64,000 nucleotides of DNA from CAZEAC01 sp964510065 (GCA_964510065.1 CAZEAC010000011.1:1-64000); one strand, 5' to 3'. Shown: positions 8,581 through 17,893, counted from the stretch's first letter. Notes: a model not told the origin generated them from the sequence alone. Numbers and translations are program-made.

Positions 8581-9147
8581 ATGTTTAGCGCTTATCCATC
8601 ACCCGAAGAGGCAATGCGTACGCCAGGAAAAGTGCTACTTCGTGTGCGCCGAGCGCTGCGTTCCATCATTTCACTTTTGCTCTATTTCTTGATTTCGCTG
8701 ACGGTCGTCGTACTGCTCAACGTTTTTCTTCGAGATCTTCCCTTCGTGAGCACCGGATTGCTACGGCTCATCGCGATCGTTCCTCTGTTTTTCTTTCTCG
8801 ACATATTTCGGCGCTACTACGATGAAATAACTCATCTCGAAAGGCATAAGATCACCCAATATCGTGGGCGAATTTCGCTTAAGTACGAAGTTCCGTCGGT
8901 TAAATATATTGATATTCGGACGATCCAGGTTGACCAGGACATATTTGGCAGAATTCTCAATTATGGAAATGTGCTGATCGGTACCGCGGGCAAGGATGGC
9001 TATGAGCTCGAAATTCACGGCGTACCTTCGCCGAGCGAGCTGCAGCATTTTATCGAGCACGTGCGCGATGTCAGTATCCGAACTATCGCCGAGCGCGCCG
9101 ACGAGGGGCAGTCTTCAAATAAGAGCCAGAGATTCTCAACTGACTAG
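8581..9147 (+). CDS. Membrane protein with bacterial PH domain
   Basis: The 188-aa protein has two hydrophobic segments (about residues 27-48 and 58-76) followed by a bPH_2-type domain at about 82-160. The stretch THLERHKITQYRGRISLKYE, then DIRTIQVDQDIFGRILNYGN and VLIGTAG, is typical of YdbS/YdbT-like proteins. These are inner-membrane proteins of poorly known role. It lies only 13 bases after the GroES-like gene, so the two are probably one transcript. Confidence 0.8.
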   Translation: MFSAYPSPEEAMRTPGKVLLRVRRALRSIISLLLYFLISLTVVVLLNVFLRDLPFVSTGLLRLIAIVPLFFFLDIFRRYYDEITHLERHKITQYRGRISLKYEVPSVKYIDIRTIQVDQDIFGRILNYGNVLIGTAGKDGYELEIHGVPSPSELQHFIEHVRDVSIRTIAERADEGQSSNKSQRFSTD

Positions 9148-9314
9148 GGGCACAGGGCAATCCTAAGTGCTTTCAGGCTATTAGCTCTTCGCAGCCTCAT
9201 CAGTTTTTTTCGCAAATAAATCTAAAGATATTCTACGAAATTGTCGTACCTCTTTTCAGACCATAATGCCTGCGCAGCAACGTCTCGCGGGATTGAATGA
9301 AGGGGCCGAAACTT

Positions 9315-9953
9315 ATGAAAAGCTTAGTTATTGCGGATGACCACATTGTTCTTCGCCAGGCGCTTTGTGAAATGCTCGAAAGCCGTGGCCGCTATAAAAT
9401 CGTCGCGCAAGCGGCCGATGGACAGGAACTGTTAAGCCTGCTTAAAGGCACCAAGCCCGATCTGATTATTATGGATATCAGCATGCCCAAGCTCGACGGA
9501 ATTGGCGCCCTCGAAAAGCTCAAAGAAATGGGAAATACCGCGCCAGTTTTAGTGCTTTCAGCCGATGAGGGTGAGCGCAAAGTACGAAGCGCGCTCCGCG
9601 CTGGAGCCCGTGGCTACCTTCCTAAAAATGCCGGAATTGACGAGCTCGAGTTCGCGATATCGTCGGTGCTCGATGGAAAGACCTATCTTAGTCCCTCGGT
9701 CACCGCGAATCTGATGGCCGCAGATGGGCCGGGACCGCTGGCGCAGAGCTCACTATCGGTGCTCTCGAAGCGTGAAATTGAAATCTTGTCGCACCTTGCC
9801 GATGGCAAGCCAAATCGGGATATTGGAAAACTTCTCCACATCAGCACCCGTACGGTGGATACCCACCGCAGTAATATCCTTAAAAAGCTAAAAGTACGAA
9901 CCAACGCTGACCTCGTGAAAATTGCGATAGCAAACGGTTTGATAACCGTATAG
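9315..9953 (+). CDS. NarL/FixJ-type response regulator
   Basis: The product joins a receiver domain (IADDH near the start, phospho-acceptor Asp in LIIMDISMPKLDG, LVLSADEG, and the conserved Lys in GYLPKNAG) to a LuxR-type helix-turn-helix (LSKREIEILSHLADGKPNRDIGKLLHIS...VDTHRSNILKKL). It should bind DNA after phosphorylation by a sensor kinase, none of which is visible nearby. An upstream in-frame ATG at 9297 exists, but AAGGGG lies 9 bases before 9315 and the usual family start is MKSLVIADD, so 9315 was chosen. Confidence 0.9.
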   Translation: MKSLVIADDHIVLRQALCEMLESRGRYKIVAQAADGQELLSLLKGTKPDLIIMDISMPKLDGIGALEKLKEMGNTAPVLVLSADEGERKVRSALRAGARGYLPKNAGIDELEFAISSVLDGKTYLSPSVTANLMAADGPGPLAQSSLSVLSKREIEILSHLADGKPNRDIGKLLHISTRTVDTHRSNILKKLKVRTNADLVKIAIANGLITV

Positions 9954-10031
9954 TCCACCCAAAGTAGCGTAGAAACGGACAAATAGTCTCCGCGGTTGCG
10001 TTTTTCGAGCGGTGGTTATAGCCTTCCCCAT

Positions 10032-10709
10032 ATGACGAATGAGTCCTCATCTCATCCTGGTGGAAGCCGGGTTCCATCATCCAAACAATCTCAAGATAAA
10101 AACACGCTTTCCAAACAGGCCGACCTCGCCTCTTTTAGTCCGCGCGAGCGCATACTAGCGGCGGCGCTCAAGCTATTTGTTGAACAGGGCTACTTTAACA
10201 CCAACGTTCCTGATCTAAGCCGTGAGAGTAAATGCAGCGTTGGCTCCATTTATCACAACTTCAAGAATAAAGAAGAAGTCGCCACAGCACTTTACGCTGA
10301 GGGTATCCGTGCGTTCAGAAAAGCACTTGAGCAGTCACTAAAACCGAATCTGCCAGTCGAGCAGGTCATAAAGACTGTGGTTCGCTCGTTTATGCAATTT
10401 TCCGAGGTAAATCATCAGCTTTCGCGTTACATCTGGCTCTGCCGCCATAATGAGTTTATGACCGGCATTATCAAGCACCCAACAATGGTCGGCTTTGATA
10501 GGTTAGGACGCTTACTTACCCGTTCAATAAAGGAAGGTATTCGTCAGGGCAAGCTTCGCAAGCTTCACGCCAATATCTTCTGGAGTATCCTTTTCGGTAT
10601 TCCTCTTGCCTATGTCCGCGACTGGCTGGACGGCTACAATGACACTCCACCAAGCCGCGCATGTGAAGATGTGGCGGATGCTTGTTGGCGCGCGCTCAAG
10701 CAGGACTAG
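10032..10709 (+). CDS. TetR-family transcriptional regulator
   Basis: After a serine-rich N-terminal tail of about 35 residues comes a TetR DNA-binding domain: SPRERILAAALKLFVEQGYFNTNVPDLSRESKCSVGSIYHNFKNKEEVATALY. The remaining roughly 140 residues form a helical ligand and dimer domain including SFMQFSEVNHQLSRYIWLCRHNEFM. An upstream in-frame TTG at 9996 is possible, but the ATG at 10032 is preferred. The ligand is unknown. It is convergent with the SufU gene. The palindrome at 7897-7918 has the right form to be its target, but this is untested. Confidence 0.85.
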   Translation: MTNESSSHPGGSRVPSSKQSQDKNTLSKQADLASFSPRERILAAALKLFVEQGYFNTNVPDLSRESKCSVGSIYHNFKNKEEVATALYAEGIRAFRKALEQSLKPNLPVEQVIKTVVRSFMQFSEVNHQLSRYIWLCRHNEFMTGIIKHPTMVGFDRLGRLLTRSIKEGIRQGKLRKLHANIFWSILFGIPLAYVRDWLDGYNDTPPSRACEDVADACWRALKQD

Positions 10710-10721
10710 GATTCTGCTCGG

Positions 10722-11147
10722 CTATTTAACCCGCTCCACACACCGATCAAGCGCTTCCCAAGCCAATAGCGCGCAGCGGATTCGACTCGAAAATTTCCGC
10801 ACACCCGCTAATGCCGCGGCGTCCTGCAAATCCAAGATTTCTTGCTCATTAAGATCATTCTGCATCATCTTTCGAAATAGGGCGCTAATTCGAGCGACCT
10901 CTTTAAGACTTCGCCCGTTGCACAGCTCGGTCATAAGTGAAGCCGACGCCTGGCTGATCGAGCACCCTACACCTTCAAAGCGCAGGCTAAGTCCTTCATG
11001 TTCCTTTCGTACATAAAGATGAACCCGATCGCCGCACAGTGGATTATTTATCGAAAAATCGGCATCCGCCGGAGTTAGCTTGCCGGTATTTCGAGGTGCT
11101 TTAGCATGATCAAGGAGCAGTTCCTGATAGAGCTCTTCAATTGACAT
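10722..11147 (-). CDS. sufU: SufU-type iron-sulfur cluster assembly protein
   Basis: The 141-aa protein belongs to the IscU/NifU_N family, closest to SufU. The three cysteine positions are present: NPLCGDR near residue 38, EGVGCSISQASASLM near 62, and RIRCALLAWEAL near 125. SufU works with the cysteine desulfurase SufS, as a zinc-dependent sulfur acceptor or a scaffold. No sufS, sufB or sufD is in the window. AGGA lies 8 bases before the ATG. It follows the SCP2 gene by 10 bases, so the two are probably co-transcribed. Confidence 0.9.
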   Translation of the reverse strand: MSIEELYQELLLDHAKAPRNTGKLTPADADFSINNPLCGDRVHLYVRKEHEGLSLRFEGVGCSISQASASLMTELCNGRSLKEVARISALFRKMMQNDLNEQEILDLQDAAALAGVRKFSSRIRCALLAWEALDRCVERVK

Positions 11148-11157
11148 AGGCAGTTTC

Positions 11158-11472
11158 CTAAAACACCTGAGCCAATTTTAAGGCAAGCGCAATATTTCCA
11201 GACACACGAAGCTGCCCCTTTAGATACGCAAGCTGCGGATTAAGTTTGTCCTCTAAGATTGCGACAAAATCTTGTGATGAGAGCGAGACTGTACATTCAG
11301 CTGGTCCCTCACCTTCTGACACGGAGACAGGCTCACGGCATTGAAGCCGCCACACTCCGGCTTCTTCCCCTTCGAGGATAAGCTTGTAGCTCGCGTCGAT
11401 CGATTTTATCTCTTCGGCGCGGGCCAATACCTTGGCACTCCACATTTCGATTAACTCTCGGACTTTGCCCAT
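11158..11472 (-). CDS. SCP2 sterol-binding-domain protein
   Basis: The 104-aa protein is a single SCP2-like domain. SYKLILEGEEAGVWRLQCRE, then ECTVSLSSQDFVAILEDKLNPQLAYLKGQLRVSGNIALALKL, matches the family, with the typical GQLRVSGN turn. Such domains bind hydrophobic ligands such as fatty acyl-CoA. The physiological ligand is unknown. It precedes sufU by 10 bases on the minus strand and both likely share a transcript. Confidence 0.88.
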   Translation of the reverse strand: MGKVRELIEMWSAKVLARAEEIKSIDASYKLILEGEEAGVWRLQCREPVSVSEGEGPAECTVSLSSQDFVAILEDKLNPQLAYLKGQLRVSGNIALALKLAQVF

Positions 11473-11866
11473 TCCCGAAGGGTATCAGGTACCGCCATTT
11501 GCTTCAATCTCTAGGGCTTTGCGAAGATCTACCGCCCGGAGTTGGTGAGTTACCGGCTTCCCTCACTACGCACTAAGTGTGGGTAACTTTTTCCTCACCT
11601 CTGTAACCTCTGTGTCTCTGTGGTTTAAATACTTTAAAAACCACAGAGACACAGAGGTCACAGAGTTAGGAAGAGAAAACCCGGGGTTAATGAGAAATCT
11701 CCCGCCCCCTTATCTCCTTGAAATTGCTGGAACATTGTCCACTTCGCAGCCAATTGCTGAAAAGGAACCCTGGCCAAGTGCATCTTAAATGAGATGCCCC
11801 GAATGATGCCCGCATTATTCGGCTGTCGACCGCAGAGATTGCTATTTAATAAATTGGCTCAATTGT
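11473..11866. other. Intergenic region holding CTCTGTG repeat copy 2
   Basis: The 394-bp gap between divergent genes contains the palindromic repeat at 11589-11680. The rest shows no gene. Short open frames in it are translations of the repeat and are not believed. Confidence 0.5.
11589..11680. repeat. CTCTGTG palindromic repeat, copy 2 (most complete)
   Basis: The left arm 11593-11626 and right arm 11638-11671 are nearly perfectly complementary over 34 bases around an 11-base AT-rich loop. The core is CTCTGTGTCTCTGTGGTTT with its complement. This is the best-preserved copy of five in the window. Confidence 0.9.
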
Positions 11867-14092
11867 ATGCGAATACCACTGCTTGCACTAGTCTCGCTTA
11901 CAATGGCTTTCGCCACATTAAGCTTGTCAGCCCAGCCTTTCGGACTCACTCAGAGAGTCACCGTCAGCGGTGTTGCCATCCCACTCGATGATCCAGCAAA
12001 GGTGGGCGGCGGAGCGATTCAGCATCCGCGCGCATTCCCGAATCTTTCTTTCTCCTCGCCAATGTTTCTGACGTATGCGCCAGATTCTACCAATAGAATT
12101 TTTGTTGTTGAGCGCGCAGGAACAATAAAAGTTTTTCCAAATGTAAATGATACCCCTGCCTCGTCCGTGACTACCTTTCTCAATATTAGTTCAAAAGTAG
12201 ACTCGGGCGGCGAGATGGGTCTGTTAAGCATGGCTTTCGCGCCAGATTACGCGCAGAGCGGCGAATTTTACGTTTACTACAATCCGATTGCCGGCGGGCC
12301 AAGCCCCTGTCCTTCGGGAATGACTCTTTGCACAAGAATTGCCCGCTTCAAAGTGAGCCAGACAAACGGTAATGTCGCCGATGCAGCGAGTGAAACTGTA
12401 GTGCTCCATCAAAATCAGCCTTACAGTAATCATAATGGCGGTATGATCGCCTTTGGTCCCGATGGCATGCTGTACATAGCGCTCGGTGACGGCGGAAGTG
12501 GCGGTGACCCTCACGGCTTTGGACAAGACTGTACCGAGTGGCTGGGGTCGATGCTGCGCATTAATCCCAAAAACAGTGCTACCTATACGGTGCCGAGCGA
12601 TAATCCGTACATCGGTACTTCGTGTGCTCCGGAGACTTGGGCCTACGGGCTTCGGAATCCGTGGCGCTTCTCATTCGATCGGCTTACCGGCACTTTGTGG
12701 GCCGGTGATGTGGGACAGGGCACACGCGAAGAGGTCGACATAATTAGACGCGGCGACAACCTCGGTTGGAATGTGTATGAGGGAAACTACAATCCGAGCG
12801 GCGCTACCGTTCCAAACTATCGGGCGCCAGTCTGGGATTATCCCCGATCGACTGGCAGCGTGGTGATGGGCGGCTATGTATATCGTGGAACTCAAGTTCC
12901 CGCGCTGTACGGAAAATATGTCTTTGGAGACTATGGAAGCGGAAGGGTCTGGGCGCTCGATTACAACAATGGCTCGCCGATTCTGCCTCCTGCTGAAATT
13001 TCAACGGCAGGTGGATTTGTAAGTTACGGCGAAGATCGAGACGGCGAGCTGTATGGTATCGCCGGCTCAGCAATCTACAAGTTCCGTCCCGGGAGTGGCA
13101 GCAGCGCAACCCCTATTCCAACATTACTTTCGACCACGGGATTGTTTTCGTCAGTCGCTACACTGCAATTGAAAGGTGGGGCGATTCCCTTTGATGTAAA
13201 TGCTCCGCTTTGGTCTGATAATGCGATCAAGTCTCGTTGGATCTTGCTCCCCGGCACTCAGCAGATAGGCTTTAGCGCGACCAATGAGTATAGCTTTCCA
13301 GTTGGAACAGCAATCGTCAAACACTTTGAATTGGCCCTTTCGCCGACATCTAACCGCCGATTGGAAACTCGGGTGCTGTTTAAACACAACCAGGGTTGGG
13401 CTGGATACACTTATAAGTGGAATTCCACGCAAACTGATGCGGATCTACTCACCGACGCGAGCGAAGAAAGCTACACGGTTCAGGACGCTTCGGGCGCTAC
13501 GCGGTCTCAAAAATGGCATTATCCGAGCCGTTCAGAATGCCTCGCCTGCCATACGACCCAGGGCGGCTCGATTCTTGGCGTGAGGACTCGGCAGCTCAAT
13601 CGCGATTACACCTACGGAAGCGTAGTCGATAATCAGCTACGTTCGTGGAACAATATCGGACTTTTTAGCACAAATATCGGCGTGCACAGCTCGTATCAGG
13701 CTTATCCGGCATACAACTCGAGCGCTGCCGTTGAGACACGAGCTCGCGCCTATCTCGCCGTAAACTGCGCACATTGTCACGTGCCAGGAATCCCGCGCTC
13801 GGGCGATCTCGATATGCGTTACGACACCGCCGTCGCAGCGATGAATCTTGTCGGCATTCGCCCAACCTACGGAAATCTTGCTATCGCCGACCCCTATCGG
13901 ATCAAATCCGGCGCAAAGAGTTCGAGCGTATTGTATGAGCGCATGCGCGCATTCGATACTAATCGCATGCCGCCGGTCGGAACCGGAATGCTTGACCCAC
14001 TCGGCGTAAGCATTATTGGTGACTGGATTGACGGTCTCGCTGGAACGATTTCACCGGGCGCACCACAAGGTCTCGCAGTCGGCAACAATTAA
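11867..14092 (+). CDS. Secreted PQQ-type sugar dehydrogenase fused to a diheme cytochrome-like tail
   Basis: A signal peptide (residues 1-22, ending LSLSAQ) precedes a glucose/sorbosone dehydrogenase beta-propeller at about residues 45-415. Diagnostic stretches are FVVERAGTIKVF, GLLSMAFAPDYAQSGEFYVYY, NHNGGMIAFGPDGMLYIALGDGG, YGLRNPWRFSFD and DVGQGTREEVDI. After a linker, the last 325 residues carry two CxxCH heme-attachment motifs, SECLACH at 558-562 and NCAHCH at 634-638, with methionines nearby (MPPVG). A periplasmic enzyme that oxidises sugars with PQQ and passes electrons to its own hemes is implied. No pqq biosynthesis genes are visible. It stands alone, convergent with the ABC transporter genes. 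Confidence 0.88.
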   Translation: MRIPLLALVSLTMAFATLSLSAQPFGLTQRVTVSGVAIPLDDPAKVGGGAIQHPRAFPNLSFSSPMFLTYAPDSTNRIFVVERAGTIKVFPNVNDTPASSVTTFLNISSKVDSGGEMGLLSMAFAPDYAQSGEFYVYYNPIAGGPSPCPSGMTLCTRIARFKVSQTNGNVADAASETVVLHQNQPYSNHNGGMIAFGPDGMLYIALGDGGSGGDPHGFGQDCTEWLGSMLRINPKNSATYTVPSDNPYIGTSCAPETWAYGLRNPWRFSFDRLTGTLWAGDVGQGTREEVDIIRRGDNLGWNVYEGNYNPSGATVPNYRAPVWDYPRSTGSVVMGGYVYRGTQVPALYGKYVFGDYGSGRVWALDYNNGSPILPPAEISTAGGFVSYGEDRDGELYGIAGSAIYKFRPGSGSSATPIPTLLSTTGLFSSVATLQLKGGAIPFDVNAPLWSDNAIKSRWILLPGTQQIGFSATNEYSFPVGTAIVKHFELALSPTSNRRLETRVLFKHNQGWAGYTYKWNSTQTDADLLTDASEESYTVQDASGATRSQKWHYPSRSECLACHTTQGGSILGVRTRQLNRDYTYGSVVDNQLRSWNNIGLFSTNIGVHSSYQAYPAYNSSAAVETRARAYLAVNCAHCHVPGIPRSGDLDMRYDTAVAAMNLVGIRPTYGNLAIADPYRIKSGAKSSSVLYERMRAFDTNRMPPVGTGMLDPLGVSIIGDWIDGLAGTISPGAPQGLAVGNN

Positions 14093-15876
14093 GAAACCGC
14101 TGAGTTCAGCTCGAAGTTATTCCAGAGATCGCGATAATATCCGCCATGCTCGATCAGCGCGGCATGGGCCCCCTGCTCGACTACTTGTCCCTCGCGGAAC
14201 ACTAGAATCGAGTCACAGCGCAGCAAGGTGTGTAATCGGTGCGCAATGAGCAACGTCGTCCGCCCTTTCGAAAGTCGATACATTGCTTCATGGATGACTT
14301 GCTCAAGCGCTGGATCGATATGCGCTGTGGCCTCGTCAAGTATGAGGATTGAAGGATCTCTGACAAATATTCTGGTAATTGAAAGAAGTTGCCGCTCACC
14401 CACGCTAAGGTTCGCACCTTGCTCAAGAAGCAACGAATCGAGAGTCAATCCATTTCGCGAGAGGACCGAGGCGAGGCCACTCTGATGACAGGCCTCTTGA
14501 AGCTGCTCATCACCGACCGGTGAATGAAAGAGAAGGTTTTCTCGTACAGTCCCCTTCACTATCATAACCTCTTGAGAGACAAATCCAATCTGCGCGCGAA
14601 GTGCTGAACGAGCATAACTTCGCAGATCTTTTCCATCGAGAAGAATCTGCCCGTGCGAATATTCATATAGCCGCGCAAGCAATGCGACAGTCGAGCTCTT
14701 ACCACTTCCCGTTGCTCCCGTAAGGCCAACAACGTCACCGGCCCGGCAGGCAAAAGTCACTCCCTTGAGAGCAGGCAATCCTTTGCCGTAAGACATAAAG
14801 ACATTGTCGAACGAAAGATCTCCACGAAACTTCGGTACGCGTAAGGTCCCATCAGCGCCGAGTTCATGGTGCTCCTCTTTCTCTTTGAGAAAAGTCGCTA
14901 CTCGTTCAGCACTTGTAAACGCCTGCTGAACGACGTGAATTTCGAAACTAAGCTCCATCATTGGCCTGCCGAAACGCTCAAAATAGCGGGTAAAGCTGAC
15001 CAATGCACCGACAGTCAAAAGGCCATCAAGTACACGCCCCACCCCACTCCAAAGAAGAACCAGCATAGGCAGCATCGAAAGGAGCCCAATTAAGGGGCGA
15101 AGCCACGAGTACATCACAATAAGAGACGTTTGTGCGGCAGCATGTGCTCCCACCAATGCGTCGTAGCGAGCTTTCGACCACGCTTCAACTCCGACCATAC
15201 GAATTACATGCAAACCATTTAAAAATTCCGATAACATCGCGTTGGTTGCACTGTTTCTCTTGGAGATCTCTCGATTTACAAGTTTTGCTCGGTTTCTTGT
15301 AAGAAGCGTGAGCGCAACCGAGGGAAGGACTGCAGCCGCAACCCACAGCGAAAGGAACGCATTTGTGAAAAACATTGCCACAAGCGCGGCCCCGGCAACG
15401 ATGAAGCAATTGAGCAGCTTCCCCATTGAGGAGCCAAAAAAATCCTCGAGGCTCTCTACATCGAAAGTCAATCGAGTCATCGTGCGACCAATTGGTGTGC
15501 GGTCAAAATAAGAAAGCGGCAGCAGCTGCATGTGTTCAAAAAGCCTCTTTCGAACTTCCAGCACGCTTCGAAGTGAAGCTTGCGATACAAAAAGTCGTCC
15601 ACCCCAGGTAAAAAGTAGAGCGCCGGACTCGCAACTTACGAGCAGAACGATCCAGAAAAGCTCCGGCGACCGCGAGGCAAGAAGCGCATCTACTATAAAC
15701 CCGAGGGCGCGCGCCGAGATCATTACAAGTATCGCTGCAGTGACGAGGCAGAGGAATCCAAGGGCGAATCGCAAAAGATGCTGTCGCGCAAAGCTTGCGA
15801 GGTAGAGGAACGCGCGTACATCACGGCGCTCTTCTATTACGGTATCGGCATGAATATACGACCCGTCATTTGTCAT
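14089..15876 (-). CDS. ABC exporter half-transporter, catalytic-site subunit
   Basis: The 595-aa protein has a six-helix exporter membrane domain (about residues 30-330) and an ATP-binding domain. Walker A is GATGSGKSS. The signature is LSVGE, not the usual LSGGQ. Walker B is ILILDEATAHID with the catalytic glutamate, and the H-loop is LIAHRLHT. It pairs with the overlapping upstream gene, whose nucleotide domain has the opposite defects, so the two form a heterodimer like MdlA/MdlB. The stop overlaps the end of the sugar dehydrogenase gene by 4 bases, convergently. The substrate is unknown; lipids or drugs are typical. Confidence 0.92.
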   Translation of the reverse strand: MTNDGSYIHADTVIEERRDVRAFLYLASFARQHLLRFALGFLCLVTAAILVMISARALGFIVDALLASRSPELFWIVLLVSCESGALLFTWGGRLFVSQASLRSVLEVRKRLFEHMQLLPLSYFDRTPIGRTMTRLTFDVESLEDFFGSSMGKLLNCFIVAGAALVAMFFTNAFLSLWVAAAVLPSVALTLLTRNRAKLVNREISKRNSATNAMLSEFLNGLHVIRMVGVEAWSKARYDALVGAHAAAQTSLIVMYSWLRPLIGLLSMLPMLVLLWSGVGRVLDGLLTVGALVSFTRYFERFGRPMMELSFEIHVVQQAFTSAERVATFLKEKEEHHELGADGTLRVPKFRGDLSFDNVFMSYGKGLPALKGVTFACRAGDVVGLTGATGSGKSSTVALLARLYEYSHGQILLDGKDLRSYARSALRAQIGFVSQEVMIVKGTVRENLLFHSPVGDEQLQEACHQSGLASVLSRNGLTLDSLLLEQGANLSVGERQLLSITRIFVRDPSILILDEATAHIDPALEQVIHEAMYRLSKGRTTLLIAHRLHTLLRCDSILVFREGQVVEQGAHAALIEHGGYYRDLWNNFELNSAVS

Positions 15877-17684
15877 AAGGTAAGCTCAATAGTTCTCGAG
15901 ACAAGCCGCAAGCTACTTTCACGATGCGCGACCCAGACAATACTCAGATTCTTTATCTCGTCTTCAAGCGCAGTGAGGATTTTCTCCTCGGTAATCGCAT
16001 CCACGGCACTGAGACAATCATCAAGAAGCAAGATTGTAGGGGCGCGGGCAATTGTTCGAGCGAGCGTAAGCCGCTGCTTCTGTCCGCCACTCAGATTAAT
16101 GCCCCACTCACCGAGCATTGAATCGAGCTTCTTCGGTAGCTTGTTAATTTCATGCGCTATCTGGCAAATTTCGAGAAAGTACCAGATCTGATCATCGCTT
16201 AATTCACGGTTGAGACGCATATTGTCGCGAATCGAATTGGCGAATAAAAAAGGTTTCTGCGAAACGGTACCGACTTCATTGCAAAGGGCCGCATGGCTGT
16301 AGCTACGAATATCATGGCCTAAAAGACTTACCTGGCCTCGATAACGCCGCTCAAGTCCTCCCAATATTTTAACAATCGTGCTCTTGCCAGTGCCGATGGG
16401 CCCAACTATGCCGAGCTTTTCAAAGCGCGCAACAGAGAAGCAAAGCGCGCGAAAAAGCAGACGATCGGCACCAGGATAATGAAAACAAAGGTTTTCGACG
16501 TTATAAATCAAGTCGGTGCTTTCACGAAGCTCTTTTACAATATCGCGCTGTTCAATTGAAGGGAGCAGGCCTTCGGCAGGCTGCACGCGAAGCGCGTTTA
16601 TTATCCTCGCGAGGCTCGCCATAGCGCGTTGCCAATCCGCGAGAATATAGCCCATTTCGGCGAGTGGCCCCTGTAAGATCAGTACGTAACTTTGAAACGC
16701 GACGAACTCTCCAAGGCTCATTGAGCCACTTTGAACGGCTTCGATCCCTAATATAAATACCGCCACATACGCCAGAAGCGGGAAAACTCCCATAATCAGC
16801 AAGAACCGCAAGGCGGTCACAACTACGGCAAATCGTTTATCACGATATATAGCCGCGGCGGCGAGAAGTCGTTTAATCCAGAAATCTCCAGTGCCGGTAA
16901 CTTTTTGAAGTTTTACCGTGCTGATGGCCTGACTACACATCTCGTTTAGTAGCGAGAGTGCCTCTTGGGCCGCGGTATGCGCGCGATATTCGCGAAGCTG
17001 ATTGCGTCTAAGCCCCCAGGCAAAAAATGGCAGAAGTGAAAAAATCATCAACGTGAGCCGCCAATCGATACTACACATAGCCCCGAAGCAGAATACGGCC
17101 AAAAATATCAAGTCAGTCAGTCCAACAAGGGTCCAGCCAAATGATGCACGCGAGGCGTTAACGTCACTCGTCGAAAGATTCATCACCGCGCCGACACTAT
17201 ATTCTTTCTGAAGCACGTCTTCCGGATACAGCAGACTCCGCTCCCACAGCGCCGAGCGCAGCGTTGCCCCAACTCGCATGCTTTCAATGCCAAGAGTCAA
17301 TCGCCAATAGCGTCGGCTTAGTGCTTGCGCGACAAAGATAAAGCATAAGGCGATGAAGACGTACTCAAAGCTCTCTCGGGCATCGCTGCCACGAAAAAGC
17401 TCCGGGATTGCTCCACCCCGCGCCAGGTCGATCGACCACTGAACACACTTCGGAACTAAAATTTCGGTTATGTTCGTGACTATTACTGCAAGGGCGCCAA
17501 CAAGGTAGATCCACCATCTTTTTGAAAGATGCGCGAAAAAGAGCCGCCCGGGCGAGAGCTTTTCGTAGGGAAGCGCAAGAGCGGCAATAGCAGTCGTAGA
17601 ATCTATTGATTTCACAGCGAAAGAAAGTTTGCAACAAAATACTGGTATCCGTTCATCGTGGGGTCGACCAGGGATGCAAGTCAC
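15873..17684 (-). CDS. ABC exporter half-transporter, degenerate-site subunit
   Basis: The 603-aa protein is the partner of the next gene, which it overlaps by 4 bases (ATGA). It has an exporter membrane domain (about residues 45-350) and an ATP-binding domain with Walker A GPIGTGKST, a canonical LSGGQKQ signature and Walker B ILLLDDCLSAVD, where the catalytic glutamate is aspartate. Combined with the partner's LSVGE, this gives one consensus and one degenerate ATP site, as in known heterodimeric exporters. The N-terminal 25 residues are unusual and the true start may lie further in, for example at the GTG encoding VKSIDSTT. Confidence 0.9.
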   Translation of the reverse strand: MTCIPGRPHDERIPVFCCKLSFAVKSIDSTTAIAALALPYEKLSPGRLFFAHLSKRWWIYLVGALAVIVTNITEILVPKCVQWSIDLARGGAIPELFRGSDARESFEYVFIALCFIFVAQALSRRYWRLTLGIESMRVGATLRSALWERSLLYPEDVLQKEYSVGAVMNLSTSDVNASRASFGWTLVGLTDLIFLAVFCFGAMCSIDWRLTLMIFSLLPFFAWGLRRNQLREYRAHTAAQEALSLLNEMCSQAISTVKLQKVTGTGDFWIKRLLAAAAIYRDKRFAVVVTALRFLLIMGVFPLLAYVAVFILGIEAVQSGSMSLGEFVAFQSYVLILQGPLAEMGYILADWQRAMASLARIINALRVQPAEGLLPSIEQRDIVKELRESTDLIYNVENLCFHYPGADRLLFRALCFSVARFEKLGIVGPIGTGKSTIVKILGGLERRYRGQVSLLGHDIRSYSHAALCNEVGTVSQKPFLFANSIRDNMRLNRELSDDQIWYFLEICQIAHEINKLPKKLDSMLGEWGINLSGGQKQRLTLARTIARAPTILLLDDCLSAVDAITEEKILTALEDEIKNLSIVWVAHRESSLRLVSRTIELTL

Positions 17685-17700
17685 GGTCGCTGTTTACATT

Positions 17701-17726
17701 CAAAGGCCCCCTCAGGGGGCCTTTTG
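17701..17726. terminator. Palindromic hairpin between divergent genes
   Basis: CAAAGGCCCCC TCA GGGGGCCTTTTG forms a near-perfect 11-12-bp stem followed by TTTT. It looks like a factor-independent terminator in either direction. It sits 16 bases upstream of the ABC transporter start, between divergent genes, where a terminator is unexpected. It may be an attenuator in the ABC leader, or the true ABC start may lie elsewhere. Confidence 0.55.
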
Positions 17727-17738
17727 GGGGTGACAGCA

Positions 17739-17860
17739 CTAACCGTTCACAAAATTAGTCGTCCGCGATCAGCGGACGGCCACCCGCCGGAAGAATTAAC
17801 TAAACTCGACCTTATCCAACATACTTGAATCACGATCTATTTGACCTCGTGAACGGTTAC
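17739..17860. repeat. Inverted repeat upstream of msrA
   Basis: CTAACCGTTCAC at 17739-17750 is repeated in inverse as GTGAACGGTTAC at 17849-17860. Between them is a perfect small hairpin, GTCCGCGATCAGCGGAC, at 17761-17777. The layout resembles the larger palindromic elements in this window. The right arm ends 33 bases before the msrA start, so an operator role is also possible. Confidence 0.5.
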
Positions 17861-17893
17861 AAATACTGTAGCGTGCGACTATAGATTATCACA

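Noticed and set aside
8133..10709. The TetR gene as a proven regulator of the 7897 palindrome
   Set aside because: The distance is over 2 kb and nothing in the sequence ties them together, so it is left as a hypothesis.
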